Shown here piece by piece: positions 1 to 13,464 of a DNA stretch of 64,000 bases. The stretch comes from Pterois miles. Its lineage: Eukaryota; Chordata; Actinopteri; Perciformes; Scorpaenidae. The notes under the pieces are model-generated. The model saw only the letters and a program-made list of their open reading frames with translations. It did not search any database and had not been told where the DNA came from. The position numbers and the translations under genes are program-made. Position 1 is the first letter of the stretch. Each line of letters begins with the position of its first letter. Where the stretch lies: assembly GCA_947000775.1 (NCBI GenBank), contig CAMQGK010000008.1:12166501-12230500 (forward strand). The letters are read 5' to 3'.

Positions 1-3000
1 AATACACCACCCACTGGTGATAATTTTGTCAGCTATTTTATCTTAATTTAGTCTTAGTCCTGTGGTTAACATCCTTTTCAGTTTTCATCATACTTAGTCA
101 ACCTCATCCTGTTTTACACTCAGGTTTTAGTTGAATAAAAATCAACATAAAGTAAACAGCAACTATTTCAGTACAGTTTTAGTCCATGAAAACTGTTACA
201 GTTATCAGATTGTATTGAACAATTCAGTCAATCTATTCTAGCCAAAATATCACCCTGTCGTTATTAACTTTACCTTAGCCAACTACAGTACATTACTACT
301 CCAGACTGGGTCAATGTCTGCTGCTGGTGTCGTCCTGATATGCCGCACGCAACACAAGAATAAATGACACTTTAGTTTTGTTTTCATCAAACAATACTGC
401 ATGTTGATATAGTCACAGGTAGTGTTTAATGACATCAACATTATCTCATCTTCGTCTTGTCTTAGTCATGGAAAAAAGGTCTTTGACGAACATATTTAGT
501 CATAGTTTTCATTCACTGACATATTGTGCTGTCTACAAATCTACCTTGATACATAAAGTATACATAACTACATAAATACTGTTGAAATACATACAAGGAT
601 CAGGCTGTCCCGAATATAATTTTTTGAGCTTCGAAGCTTTGGTGAGAAATATCTGAAAATATTTAAGTTTCACGACATGACGCAGTGGGCTGACATGTTC
701 TGTGTCTGTGTCCATACTCCCTGTTTCATTGCTGCTGCTGCACTACTGTACACACACACACCCACACACACACGCACACACACACACACACACACCTCTA
801 CACACAACAGTGATATGTGTCTGATAATAAACGATAACAAAGTTAAAAATGAACGATGAATAATATTGTGGGATTATTTTACACTTTATCATTACACAGC
901 TTTGTTGTATGCTCGATTCTGATTGGTCAATCACAGCATTCTACAGTTATTTCTGCGTGCGTCCAATTATTGATTTTAAGTCGGCAGCAGTGTAATAAGC
1001 GGGATAAAGTGCAGCTATAAGGTCATTAATGTGAAATAAACTATTAAAATCAGGGTGCAATATCGCCCTGTCAGGGTTTATTTCACGACACAAAAGTATG
1101 CTTACTTGTTTATGAAAAAAATAATGAAAAGCAAGCTTTCGAGTAATGATTAGGGAGTTTGATTACCATGACAACGGCTGAAGCTTTGAAGCTTTCAGAT
1201 TAGCCGTAGTTTCAATAGATTTTAAAAGATTAAAAACAATATGCAATGAAATGTAAAACCTACACAGTCACACAGGCTATACAGTATATTTGGTCTTTTT
1301 AGGCATCTGTTGTAGTCAGACAGTAACAATTCACTGATCTGTCAAAACGGTCAGAGATGGACATATTCAAGAACAGGACCCACGATAAGAGTGTGTGTAG
1401 TATACCGGGATGAGGAGAGGAGAGAACAGGATTCTGGGAAGCACAAAGAATTCCACTGACAGCACTGCATCTTTTCTTCCAGGCCTCAAAGGCCTCGTTC
1501 TTATTCTTCCAATATCGCTTCTTCTCCATTCCCCAGTCCCTCACTCCTTCCCTCCCTGCCTCTCTGCAGATCAGAGGGGAGCTCATTACATACAGGGATA
1601 TCATGAGTCTAACATCTTGAATACAACAGGAGTGCCTCATATCCTCTGTCTACGCTCCCTGGTTTGAATTACTGCAGACGGGCCTTATCCAGACAGCATC
1701 AGGACATACATACACTCAACACGTTCCTATTCAAACTGTGGGAGCAGAGAGCACGTTCCCACTGAGGTTCAACATTCAACTCTTCCTGTACAAATTTGTC
1801 TCTACACACCATGTATCATCTCTCTCTCTCTCTGCTCTGCTGGACCTAATTCTTAAGGAGAGTAATTTTGCTCTCACTCAGAATTCCAGATCCAAGCACC
1901 AATCTCCGGATTTTATGGCTTTCATGGGGATAAGGCGCAGCGTGCAGAGTAAGCCTCTGCGAGGAATTTTGTTGGTGAGGAAGGAGGGCTATGTTTCTGA
2001 GCCCGTTTAGATCTCTTTTGCAGATTCCCTCTGTCTCTTGCTCGCTCTCAGTCTGCGTACCGAGAATCGCAGAAACACGCTGCCAGGTTTTTGACTTTGG
2101 GCTCCACAGATCTTGACATTGGCTTGATGTCGGCCTGATCTTAAATCCTCACGGGGGAGCGCAGTGGCAATCCCTGCCAATGAGCATTAAGTTTTCATTA
2201 GGCATGCTCAACCTGCCGCGGCTCCAGCTGCCCCCTGGCAACTCATCCCAAGGCTTTTTATTATTGTTTTTGAACTGCAGGCCAACAGCAACTCATGAAC
2301 GGAAGCCCGACAGTGTGTACGTGCACACATGTACCGCATCTATGTGGATGTGTGTCTGTCATATCCAATAAACTTCCCATTCTAACAGTTAATGCCTATT
2401 CCTCCCTGATGAACCGTTAAGTGAGTGGAGATGAGAAGACAAACATATTCACTTGCTTACACTTGAGCACACATGCTTGAACTGACACACGCACATACTG
2501 TACACACTTTTCCCTCCGGTCATAACTGAGTGCCGTGCGGAAAGTCAGCACAGCATCTATCTTCCCGTTTTATGACCTTTGCGGGGTCTGACATCAGATT
2601 TCCCCCCGAACAGCCTATGCATCACGGCCTGGACCGCGGCCAGGCGTCCTCCGCTGCTGCATTCATTTCAAACACAGGTCCTGAAAACCCAGATGACAGA
2701 ATGATGACAGTTAAGCAGCCAGAAAAACACAGGGGAATGTGGGTGGGTGAGTGACTGGATGAATGAAAGAGGTAATTAGAAAAGAGGAGACAGGGAAGGG
2801 ACAATAAGAGCAGAGCAAGAATGTAAATACTGGTGGGGAAGAGAGAAATATTATGTGAAATAGAGTAATGGCAGTAAAGGGAAAGTACAGCTACTCTTGT
2901 ACTAGCGTCCCCAGCTGAGCACAGCAAGGTCAGAGAGGTTGTGCATTGCTTGATAAATCCATAACCCACATAAAGCTCAATGCCCGATGACTTGACCTAA

Positions 3001-3543
3001 ATTCTTAAGCTCCGCGATATCTTCACTGTACAATCTGCTGTTATTGAATCTGCAGCCTATTTGGGCACATTTACAATACCCGCATATACATCTTGACAAC
3101 TAAGACAATAAATGCTTAATGTGTAATTCAGTGTGATAATTCAGTCCTTGTAAAAAACACTTTGCTCCCATTTTATAATGTCATTGTTTTTTGTTTAGCA
3201 CATTGAAACCAATATCCCTCATTAGGCCCACGACTTCACAGTAAACTCGACTTAATCAAGTTGTCCAACTCGTTTATTGAACACAAGCACAAACAGCTTT
3301 GTTTTGCTACAAGCCAACCCTAGACTTTATCTGGACCTTATTTTTTATGGCGAGCAAGTATGAAAAATTCTTTTGAACATTTATGTATCCATGGAAGGTT
3401 AACTATGACCACATTTTTCATTGTTGACCTTCTTCACATTCATTATAGCTGCACACACATTCCTCCAAAAGCTGATGAATACAACCACAGTTTTCACTGA
3501 TGCACACATGCAGATTCTAACAACAAACACTCTTTCTGACCTC
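1..3543. other. Repeat-derived, gene-free stretch
   Basis: No exon could be supported on either strand. The first ~530 bases are AT-rich with recurring tagtc/ttagtc words, which looks like an old interspersed repeat. The rest has no clear structure apart from the microsatellite at 750-795. A short coding-like frame on the minus strand near 1.45-1.55 kb (YWKNKNEAFEAWKKR) has no splice context I can defend and matches no family I recognise. Confidence 0.5.
750..795. repeat. (CA)n microsatellite
   Basis: Nearly uninterrupted CA dinucleotide run with two single-base interruptions. It creates spurious open frames of T-H/V-C repeats on both strands. Confidence 0.95.
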
Positions 3544-4315
3544 TTAAAGAAACAGTGTGCAACATTTTTTAAGCTCTATTTGGATGAAATATAATATTGA
3601 TAACTCTATTTTCATTCGTGTATAATCACCTGAAACTTAGAATTTTGTGTTTTCATTAGCTCAGAATGACCCCTTCATATCTACACAGGGTCCTCTTCAC
3701 AGAGTCCACCATGTTTCTACAGAAGCCTAAAATAGACAAACCAATCACTGGCTCTGTAGTAAGCATTTCACATTTTATGTCTACGTCATGTGAAACTGCA
3801 GTAAAGCACGTTGCAGAGTGCAAAACTGTGGTACCGCCAGCCAGCGTCTGACTTCTGTGACCGCAGTCTTGGAGTGAGGATTGTGTAGAGGGGTCTTATT
3901 TAGAAGATAGTCCTTTATTCGTCCCACTAGGGGAAATTCAATTTTTACACTCTGTTGTTTTTACTTATACACGGTACATGCAGACCCGAGACACACACAT
4001 GCACAAACAGGACCCATATACATGCATCAAATGGAGAGGTGTCAGAGTGATGGGGCTGCTCCTGACAAGCGCCCCGAGCAGTTGGGGGTTTGGTGCCTTG
4101 CTCAGGGGCACCTCGGCAGTGCCCAAGAGGTAAACTGGCACCTCTCCAGCTACCAGTTCACACTCAGTTCTTGGTCCATGTTGGGACTTGAACCGGTGAC
4201 CCTCCGATTCCCAAGCCAACTCCCTACAGACTGAGCTACTGCCGCCCCCATTATTTGGTGACAATCTGCAACCACACCACGAGATGCCCCCACATCCGAC
4301 ACACTGTCCCTTTAA
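3544..4315. mobile_element. MITE-like element with terminal inverted repeats, carrying a SINE insertion
   Basis: The left end ttaaagaaacagtgtg and right end cacactgtccctttaa are inverted copies with a two-base mismatch. The interior has no coding capacity. Related sequence (ends reading 'agtgtgtaggat...' and '...actgttcctttaa') recurs at 19.4, 23.7-24.7 and 29.3-30.3 kb, so this is a dispersed family. Bases 3901-4249 are a separate SINE that landed inside it. The superfamily cannot be set from the ends alone. Confidence 0.7.
3901..4249 (-). mobile_element. tRNA-derived SINE with LINE-type 3' tail
   Basis: Read on the minus strand it begins with a tRNA-like head. An A-box-like tagctcagtctg is followed by the B-box ggttcaagtcc, the internal RNA polymerase III promoter pair. 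A ~200 bp body follows, then a tail (ttgaatttcccctagtggga...aataaaggactatctt). That tail resembles the LINE 3' ends at 18590-18638, 24450-24488 and 61961-62010. Sharing a tail with a LINE is the usual sign that the SINE was mobilised by that LINE's reverse transcriptase. The tRNA-like part is not a functional tRNA gene: the cloverleaf runs straight into the body. Confidence 0.85.
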
Positions 4316-6499
4316 GCAGACCCATCGCAAGGATTTAGTTGCTTTGCTACAGAATATTTACCCTCTAAATGCCACAAGATACTAAAAAAACAACAGCTAA
4401 ATCAGTGACAATATCACTGTATACATTCCTGTCTTCGCTAGCAGTGAGTAAAACCCTTGTAAATGTGCAGGAGACAGTCACAGATAAAGATGCTAGAACC
4501 TTCTCTACACAACACACACAAGCACACACATCTAGTAAATATTAGGTTATTTTCCTTTGGTCACTGAGTATTATTGGAGAAGGCAAGATTACCTCATAAC
4601 AAAAACCGCCAAGACAGCAAGTGTGTGCCTGTGTGGATTCATTTTGCAAAAATGCCCTGTAAGGTCTTGTATTGCCAGCTGCGAGAGGAAAAAATATTTA
4701 ATGGGAAATGTTTGACAGACTGGGCATTCTTACAAACCATCACAAAAATTATCTTTTTTTTTTCTCCTATACAAATTATGTCTCATAGAGGATCAATGTT
4801 TAATTTATGGAGAAATATCAGGCAAAAGTCTGCCGGCATTAGCTGTGTTTGTGCAGCCACTTGACCTGAGACTGGGGCTCTTCTTGGGTTATGAACATTC
4901 ACTGCATGCACGGCTAGTCGGATATGCGCTGGCTCACTCACAGAGACACACACACACTGAAATGCTCTTTCACGCGGCGATTGTGTGAGCTCTCCGCTGT
5001 TACCTGCATTGTGCTGTCTGACAGCACTGTTACCTTTGCATTATGAGGGTGTTAGTGAATGCGTGGGTGAAGTTTGCTGTTTTTAGTGTGTACTCAGAGC
5101 TTGCCATCCGCTCCCCTGCTCTCCCATATTGCTCGTTTTGTTCAAATCCCATGTTTACAAAATGTTTGTGATTATAGCAGGGGAGGGTGGGGGGTGTTGA
5201 GGTACCAGTATGTATACTATCTGCCAGTGTCCCGTTTTCCTATGAATAAACCAAGTAATAAACATCTTTTTTACAGGATATTTTTCCTCATACACAGCAG
5301 CTAAAGTATTAATGATGATGCTGATTTAACATCTGTAACATTACCTAAAGGCTCAGAGAAAACAACATCAAGCCAGCGGTTGTGCCGTCATCAGATGAGA
5401 TGAAGCTCTGTGTGTGCGCCCTCTTGACTTTACTCATTTGCTTACTTCCTTTTCTCCTCTTGTGCACTGATTCGTTTCAGCCAGTAAGCTCAGCAACAAG
5501 CGCCGCCGCCAATTCAACATGCTGAATCGGCGAAAAAACCATGGACATGGGCAGACTAGAGCCGGCGGTGCAGGACACACTGCAAAAACTAAGACAAGAG
5601 ACGCTCACCGAAAGTCCGAAATTCTCCGTCAGCCGACCATCGGCTTGGTGTGTCAGGAATCTAAAGCTACATATAAGACCACAATAAAAACTGTCCGAAC
5701 GCATGAATGAATGAATGCACCTATGGAGGCTGTGATTATGCTACTGATGCTTAAAACTCAACACTCAATATATCAAATATTCTAAGGACTGATATTTCGA
5801 ATCTGAGACATGCGACTTCCTAATACAGTATGTGTATATTCAGTTCAGCGTTGTGGATATAGTGTCAGAGCTCACCTATAGCAGTGCTCTCTCTCTCTCT
5901 GACCCCCCCTGAGGACGTTGCTCTATGTCTCAGGCATGACTTGAGCCTTCTGAAGCATCTGGAGAGGAAGCAAAGAGACAACGCAGCAGGTCAAAGAAGG
6001 AGAGATTCAGTTAAGACCACAAACAGTAACTGTTCCAGCTCTACAAACAAAGCATGTTCACACAGTATTATATTTTGATCAAACTGTGTTCTATTACATT
6101 AAAGTAAATATGAAGAAGCCACAAAGCCAATGAAAAGCAGGTGCTTCAGAGCAAGCACTGGCTGCCTTCTTTTTTAGCAGAACACAGGGCTTTCAAGTTG
6201 AAAGTGGTTTTAGGAGGGCAAACTAGAGCTTTGATTTGTAGCCAGCACCTGATTGGGTCTGACCCAATGCCAAGGGTACAGGCCTGACTGGACTCCATCT
6301 TAGCTGAAATGCCTGAGGCTTGATTTGGGATTCATTTTATGCTTTTTCCTGCTAAATAGGAGCACATGAAGCACCGGCTTGCTATAGCATCAGCCTGCCT
6401 CCCTGGCCTTACCAGCACCACAGTATGTGTGACACGTTGGAGCCTGTCACCATGCTGTGGGTCAACATGCATATCTACTCAGCTAAATGCATGGAGATT
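4316..6499. other. Gene-free stretch
   Basis: Nothing supported. The segment near 5.47-5.70 kb is more GC-rich and open on both strands, but shows no splice sites or family motif. It is probably a piece of an older transposon. Confidence 0.4.
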
Positions 6500-7515
6500 A
6501 AAGGGATAGTTTGGCTGTTTTAAAGTGGGGTTATATGAGGTACTTAACCATAGCCAGTGGATTATGTATAGTAGATGATGGTCAGCATGCCCCTAGTTTG
6601 GAGTAGCAGCACGGGAGCAAAGAAATATAATGCTGTGGATGGGGGCAGCAGCAAAATATGTTTTAGCCACCTGAAGAAATGAATATCTGTTTGAGTGTAC
6701 TCTATATTTAAATATTTTCCAATGGGGATGTGAACTAAAAGTGAAACTAGTATATACTGAGTTTGTAAATTGAGTCTGCTGACTTTAAAGAGAGCAACTT
6801 GTAGATAAGTTTCACTTTCAGTTCAGTTCCCCATCAGAAAGGGTGTCTGACCAGCCTCTTCTCAGTCCCAGGGCATCAGCTTTTTCACGGCCATTGGCAT
6901 TCGATACCACCACACAAGGCACCACTTCCATTAACTTCAATGTAAATCCATCCATGGCAACAGTAAACGCTCAGAGAAAGTGCGTCCCGAGTGTGGCGAC
7001 GTAGTTTAAGAGTGAAAATACACACACTGGGTGGGGTGGGGAGGGGAGGTGGATGATGATGATGATGATGTTCAACAGACACAAAGCGTTCATCCAGGAG
7101 ACCATTGTTCCCGTGTGTCACATTACATTCAGCTGTTCATTCGTTTCCCATGTTCACAACGTTCTGTTTCATTTTCCCTATATAAACTTACTAGTTTTAA
7201 GCCCAACCACGTCGCTCTTTCATAAACCTAATTATAGTGATTTTGTTGCCTAATCCTAAAGTTACACTCAGGGAAATAAGGTGGTTTTGATGCCGCAAAT
7301 AAAGTGACGACAAGGGGGTGTGACAAAGCGGTGGCATGTGATGAGTTGGGATGAGAACATTTGGGTCTGACAGCAAGATAAAGCAGTGAACATATACAGT
7401 AGAGTACATTAAAACTGACTTCTCCAAACTGGAGGCACACAGATCGCCACATACTGTAGGTAATACTCTGACTATGGTTAAGTACCTCATACAACCCCAC
7501 TTCAAAACACACAAT
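6500..7515. mobile_element. Element with ~50 bp inverted ends
   Basis: About 50 bases near 6510-6560 (including gaggtacttaaccatag) recur as the reverse complement at about 7455-7510, which brackets ~1 kb. The interior has no intact transposase frame. It contains a short (GAT)n run at 7051-7070, which explains the poly-D, poly-M and poly-H frames there. This looks like a non-autonomous DNA transposon. Confidence 0.65.
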
Positions 7516-9059
7516 ATTAATATACTAAATAGTGACCGACCATTGACATTGTCATACACATTACTGTCAACATAGAACATGTTTTAATTAAAAACTGCAC
7601 CCATCAAATCAAAGTGTACTATATTTTGACTGGATTGTCTGCAGACTAATGAAGAGGAAATAAGGGTAAAGTTAAATGCAGTGACAACCAGAGTAAAGAT
7701 AACAAAAGTAACAGTTAAAAAGCCGGGAGTAGCTGTTAGTCTAATGAAGGCACTGTGTGGTGGGAGCATCTGGGAAGGCAGAAATAGCGATTTTATTGCT
7801 TCTGTATAGTAAGTGACAACAATAGAAAAATCTACAAAAAGTCAATTGAATTAAAATTATTTGTAGAAAAATAAATATATAACATACAAAACAAAAACAA
7901 ATGAGGAGTGGTACACACACACACACACAGACATCCCATCATCTGAGTAAAATCAGCTTTTAATGAGGTGCAGCGACTAATGTTTCCATAAACAGCATGT
8001 GTTTAACAGAACGAAGACATGCTGTTAGTTTCTGTGCCTTTTAAAACGCTCTATTCATCGAAACGTGTTCCAGATCTTATCACGTTGTCTAGTCTGTTTT
8101 GGCATCAGTTCGGATCACCGGGTCCACTAAGATGAACTGAGAATCCCTCACAGTTATCGCAGCGTCATGAAACGCCATTTGTTCCCAGAGGTGTTAAACA
8201 AATGCCAGCCTATTGAATTTAATGACACTTAAACTACTGAAGACAACACTGCTTAAAACACTACCAACAATGTGCATTATCATGACCTTCAGGAAAGAAA
8301 AAAGCTGAGCTGTAAAGTACCTTCTGAGAGAGGATCAGTACCTGGGGCTTTATTTCTTAATCATGAGAAGGTTTTCATGAGCAGAGCACAAAAAAATTAA
8401 AGTATATTCAAGATTCACAGTCTAGCACAGCAGCATACATATAATATCTACTTCATTGTTCACAGGAGACCGTTGCTAGGGTTGCATTGCACTTTTGTCT
8501 CATATTTCAACCTTAATAAAAGAATCTCTTATTCCAAAGAGTAAAATGGAGGGCAACACAATTGTATCTGTGCACAATTACAGCTCCCCTACTGTTGTTC
8601 ATTTTTGTTCTTTGTGTATCCGGATGGAGATAATCATTTTAAACAGAGTATGAGCTTGTACTGTTTTTGTACTTATGTACATTTGTGTGTGTGTGTGTGT
8701 GTGTTACCAGAGGCAAGGCAGCAACAGCTGTGTTTAATAGTGACCAAGCCGCCAAGGCCACAGCTGGACCGAAGCCACAGATGCAGAAACATGCTGATGG
8801 GGGATTAGGAGGAGGTCTGGTCTGGTCTGAGTAAGTCTGGTTTAGTCTGAGGCAGGCACAAGATTTCGAACCCTGAACTGCTCTGTGATGGTCTGAGGGC
8901 GAGCTGGCCTAACTTGACCTCCGTTAGCTGTCTGAACAGCAGACCGTCAACACATTCCTCTCACTGAATAATGAGTAAACAGCAACCACGTTCAGCTAAC
9001 TATGTGAGGAAGGGCATGTTCTCCCTTTTAGTGTTCCCAATTATGGAGATGTGACTTTA
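7516..9059. other. Gene-free stretch with (TG)n run
   Basis: No exon seen. A (TG)n microsatellite lies at 8684-8704. Confidence 0.4.
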
Positions 9060-9410
9060 ACCCTCTAAAACCCACACGATCACTGGCGATCCAGACCGAA
9101 TTTACTGTGTTTCAAAGGCTGTAGCAGGTTTTATAACTAGAGTGAAGGTATATATATCATATGAAACTAGAGGAGTTCAGATAAGGACTCTATTGATATC
9201 AACCATGTCATCATGCGAGCTTGTCGGTAAAGAAGCCAAATTACGCTCCATTTACAAGGGGATCCTTTGACCTCTGACCTCCAAGATATATGAATAAAAA
9301 TGGGGTCTGTGGGTACTCACAAGTCTGCCCTTTACAGACATGCCCACTTTATGATAGTCACGGCAAAGACCTGCACTTGTTTGGATGCAGGATAAATGTG
9401 TTGTTTTTGC
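9060..9410. repeat. Partial copy of dispersed repeat family A
   Basis: It contains the family's diagnostic core (tgacctctgacct...aagatat, then ...tttacagacatgcccacttta). Fuller copies are at 13465-14100, 16605-17092 and 46274-46984. This copy lacks the terminal attaat-rich portions. Confidence 0.7.
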
Positions 9411-11834
9411 CTTTTCTAAAATGTTGTATTTGAATATTTCTGCATACTCAGGTCCCTAAACAGTCTAAACCTGAGACTCTTGTGGATCCAATAAGCCCAT
9501 TTATATTCATGTGTGATGAAGTTAGTCCCCAAAGTAGCCATTTCATTGTAGTGAGACCATTTCTTTTGAAATCTGACCTCACTGTATAAAATGACCTGTG
9601 GTGACCTCTAGGATAATCACAGCCTTGTGAAACTGAAGAACCACAAACTAGAGAGCTACAGCATTCAGAGGATGGATGGCTTTCCTTGGTAGATTTAAAA
9701 TAAGGGGATTTCTGAGCAGTTTCCAGAACAGAAGTGTTCGCAATCCAATCACCGAAAAATGCAATTCTTGCAGAAATCTCCACGTCACAAGTTTTTGATG
9801 CCAAATCACAACATGGCTTCTTCTATGGTGTTTCTCAAGGTCTTGGTGTCTTAATGTGGCATTTTTATAAATTCTCAATGGGGGAAAAAAAGGTTAAATT
9901 TAGCACCAAATCTTTACAACAAATAGTATCAACCCAAAAACTGTTGCAAAAAAGCGTAGAAATGGCCATAATATACTTCATAATACTTCAACAATATTAT
10001 CATAATGTCCTAAACCTTTATACAATTACTATTGTAATTCATTCATGTTTTAGTACTACTTACAACAACTTGACCAGCCAGTGCTGAGCTGCATCTCAAA
10101 TGAATCTTCAGATTCACAGCTTCTATGTGACATCTAACATTGACCTGCTATCTTCCCCTAAACACCCCCTGCACCCCCTAAAAAAGACAAAAACAGGTCT
10201 TACAGGGTTAATGCTCTTTTCAGATTAAAACTTCATGTTCAAGAGCTTTTTGTGTGCTGGTTCTGAAAAGACTTCATCTTGATTTTATTACGCTGACTTA
10301 TCTCTCACTGTTTGTTCACCATTTCAACAGTTTACAAGCAACAGTCTGCGTAAATGTGTGTAGTCTGCATGTGAGAGAGAAACAAGATAACAGAAGGAGG
10401 GAAGGAAAGGGTGAGAAACAGAGAGCTTGTAGCAGGTTGCAGTGCAACAGTTTTGTTGTTATCTGCGCCTGTTTTACATCTTGTTTTTGGTTGCTCATTT
10501 GGGAATGGAGGGGTAGAAGCTCTCCATTCAAATAAAGACAAAACAATGAGATGGCTCAAACGACTAATGCTCGACAAAACTGACAAAATTGTATTAGTGG
10601 TCTAATTACTTTGTTATGTTATTACTTTTCTTTTACGATCCTCATTCCTGGTTCAAGCGAAAAAAGACAGACAGAAAAAAGACATAATATGAATAACTGG
10701 TCTATCCAACACATTGCATTGTACCTTTGATACATGATTGACAGGTAATACATCAAAATAGCTTGTTAGAGTTGCAAGAAGGTAACCTGCTTGCATGTTG
10801 ATCGGTCCTCTTAAAGGGAGAGCTGTTGCTGTGAAAAGATTGTCGTGAAAATAAGAACTTATAAGTGAGGAGGAAAAACAATATTCATATGCAGCCTGCA
10901 TTTCAGCCAGAACTGGATAAAAAAGAAACTGAGCTGGTTAAAAACATTTAGTGCGGGACATGGCACGGCAGCTCAATTTTTCGAATTTTGTGGAGCTGAA
11001 CAACATTTGAATGTTTTTGCGAATTGACCTGGTACCATGTCTTAAACCTCAACATATTTTACTAGCTGTGGCTTTGGGCAGACATGTAATGTTACAGTAA
11101 ACAGACTGCTGGTGCCATCCACTTCCTGCCTCAAACACACAATAAAACACAGACCTTGTTTAGCCGTTCGTTGCGTTGTGGATATGCGCATGATGTCGAC
11201 GTTGGTTAAAAGTTTGGGTTGTCTGGCATTCTGCTTATGGCTCTGTTGACTCTTGTTTGCAAGTCCTGATTTTATTTGCATCTAATAGAAACACCCCCAC
11301 ACCCTCGACCCAAACCAGAATAAATGTGAGCTTAGTGTTTTGTCTAACTTATGATAATTTTGTAGTACTACATGTACTACAAAATAAAAAAAAATACCAC
11401 AGTATATCACATATATAGAAATGTACTACTGTAGATTTAGTTCCCTGTACTTTAAACCAGAGCAAGGCAGACTTTAAAAGGGAGTTTTGCAGCTTCCTCC
11501 CTTTGAATGAAGAATGAATGAGAATGTCTGAACAGATTACTAACCTTGTCTCATTTGCCTTCTGTCGTAAATCTACTTCAACAGACATGTGGCTAATACA
11601 AATGTAGCTGATATACTTCTGCTTACTCTCGGCAAGCTAAGAAACCATCTGTCTATCCTCTTTGATACTTTATGTGACAGTTTAATTTGTTTTTCACAAC
11701 AGTATATAGCCAATCACATACAGATATTGTAGCTGATTATGGCAGCTTTATGTTTTCTGCTGTCAGACGACTACACACCTGAATAAAAGAGATGAGACTG
11801 AGATTCTCAGAATGCTAAAATCCAAGTCAATTAC
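9411..11834. other. Gene-free stretch
   Basis: No supported exon. A 118-codon minus-strand frame at 9448-9804 has no recognisable domain or splice context. It lies next to repeat sequence and is treated as chance. Confidence 0.4.
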
Positions 11835-11992
11835 CTTTGGTTGGTAAGACCCGACAGTCTCCAGCAGACTTGACCTCTGGATGCTACTTTTGTGAAGCTG
11901 GCATACATGAAGTGGTGAGGACAATGAGGAAGGCCTCACCCTCACCCACTGGGGCTGGTCTGCTTCCTGGGACCAGAAGAAGTTCTTATCCT
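11835..11992 (-). pseudogene. dnah2: dnah2 tail exon remnant (LASREAI-like block), with stop and shift
   Basis: A strong acceptor (ttatttccttataccag) and a GT donor bound 158 bp, close to the ~162 bp expected for the segment after 'HEDYNKF' in DNAH2. The 3' half reads ASFTKVASRGQV, which aligns with DTFHRLASREAI. Read on from the preceding exon, the 5' half meets an in-frame TAA at the position of 'GIKDLEV', and the two halves are in different frames. The match is short and from memory, so the assignment is moderate. This is the most downstream dnah2 piece I can see. Confidence 0.55.
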
Positions 11993-13464
11993 CTGGTATA
12001 AGGAAATAAGAGGCTGAAAGAGTATGAGTGTTGGGGATGAAACTACAGAGAAAAAAAAAAAAGCACAAGACAATGGAGAAAAAAAGGAGTCTTTACTCAA
12101 GAGAGTGGTGTTTATATCTATGTGCGAATACATAAAGCTGGTTGAGCGTGAGAAAGAAGCTCGCAGTGAGCGCAGTGCACACCAGGAAGCTGAGACAGAC
12201 CTCGGGGCTCTCAGAAAGCTCAGAAATCAACGGAGGGTGGATAATCTACACACCAAGACGATTGTGTGAAAAGTGCCTCTGCTCTCGGTGTGTTGAAGTG
12301 ATAGAATGGGCAGTTCTCTACGGTCCATTTACATGTAGGGGAGGGAAATGGACTTCAGTGTAGGTGGGCCATAGCAAACTACAGAGACAGTAGGCATTTT
12401 ACAAAGCATAGCCAAGTAAGTGTACATTAAATACAAAATAGAGAGAGAGGGTGTAAGTAACGCAAGTGTAAAAGCATCTGCAGACACATTACTAATGCAC
12501 AAAATGTGAACTTACGAGCATGTGAAAACAGACATATAATGATTAGCTGAACAGAGGAAGTGATTAAATAGATCAAAAGCACACATCTAAAACAGGAATC
12601 CACACACACACACACACACAAATATGCAGAGAAGCGGAAGGGGTGTATTGATTTGACTAATTTCAATGTGCTGAGTCGCTATGAAACACCTGCCCTAGAC
12701 ACAAGCGCAGCTGTTTGCCTTGGCAACAACATCGCAACCCTGTAACCCCCCGTGACCCTAATCCATCATCCTGCGCACACACACATACACACACACACAC
12801 AGACACACACACACACACACTCACCTACAGTATATACATACACATGCTGCCAGTGGAACCCTTTTCCCAAGACCTTTAGTGAGTGTGTGAGCAGGGTCGG
12901 GTCTTCACCTTCATGACTTTACTCTGAAAATACACACACACAGATAGTCACAGACAGTATACATACGCATACATACTGTATGTGCTGAAACATAAGGTAC
13001 ACACACACAGTATGGATACATATAGATATATACAGTGTAGTACACCAGGCATGCATGTCACAGTCATCTCATCCATCTTTGATTATGTTATTCAGATAAG
13101 ATGTCAAACGACCTGCTGTCATGGCAGCTCAGAATGACAATGAAGGGGCGTTTCTACATGTCGGCCTCCACTGGGAGAGCAAAGGCCCCAACGCAGATAA
13201 ATCACACGCGCACAGTATAGCGCCACAAGCTCATTTATCTGGAAGACACATACTAACCACGTATTTGATGCCAAATTTATGGACACACGCAGCCACGTGG
13301 ACAGGCTGTCTAGACGCAACACTAATTTGATGCACTTTGATTTCAGGCAACGGACAGCAGCCATTAGTCCATAAGGAGGAGCTCTGTGCGCTGCATGAAT
13401 ATGTGTAGGCTGTATAGTGTCTAGGTTATATATTTTTGTAGTTTATTAAATATATTACTTTTAC

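Noticed and set aside
1299..1640. Lysine-rich minus-strand frame (YWKNKNEAFEAWKKR)
   Set aside because: Looks coding-like locally but has no convincing splice sites and does not align with the dnah2 segment expected there.
4180..4249. tRNA gene on the minus strand
   Set aside because: A- and B-box are present, but the sequence continues into a SINE body and LINE tail, so it is a SINE head.
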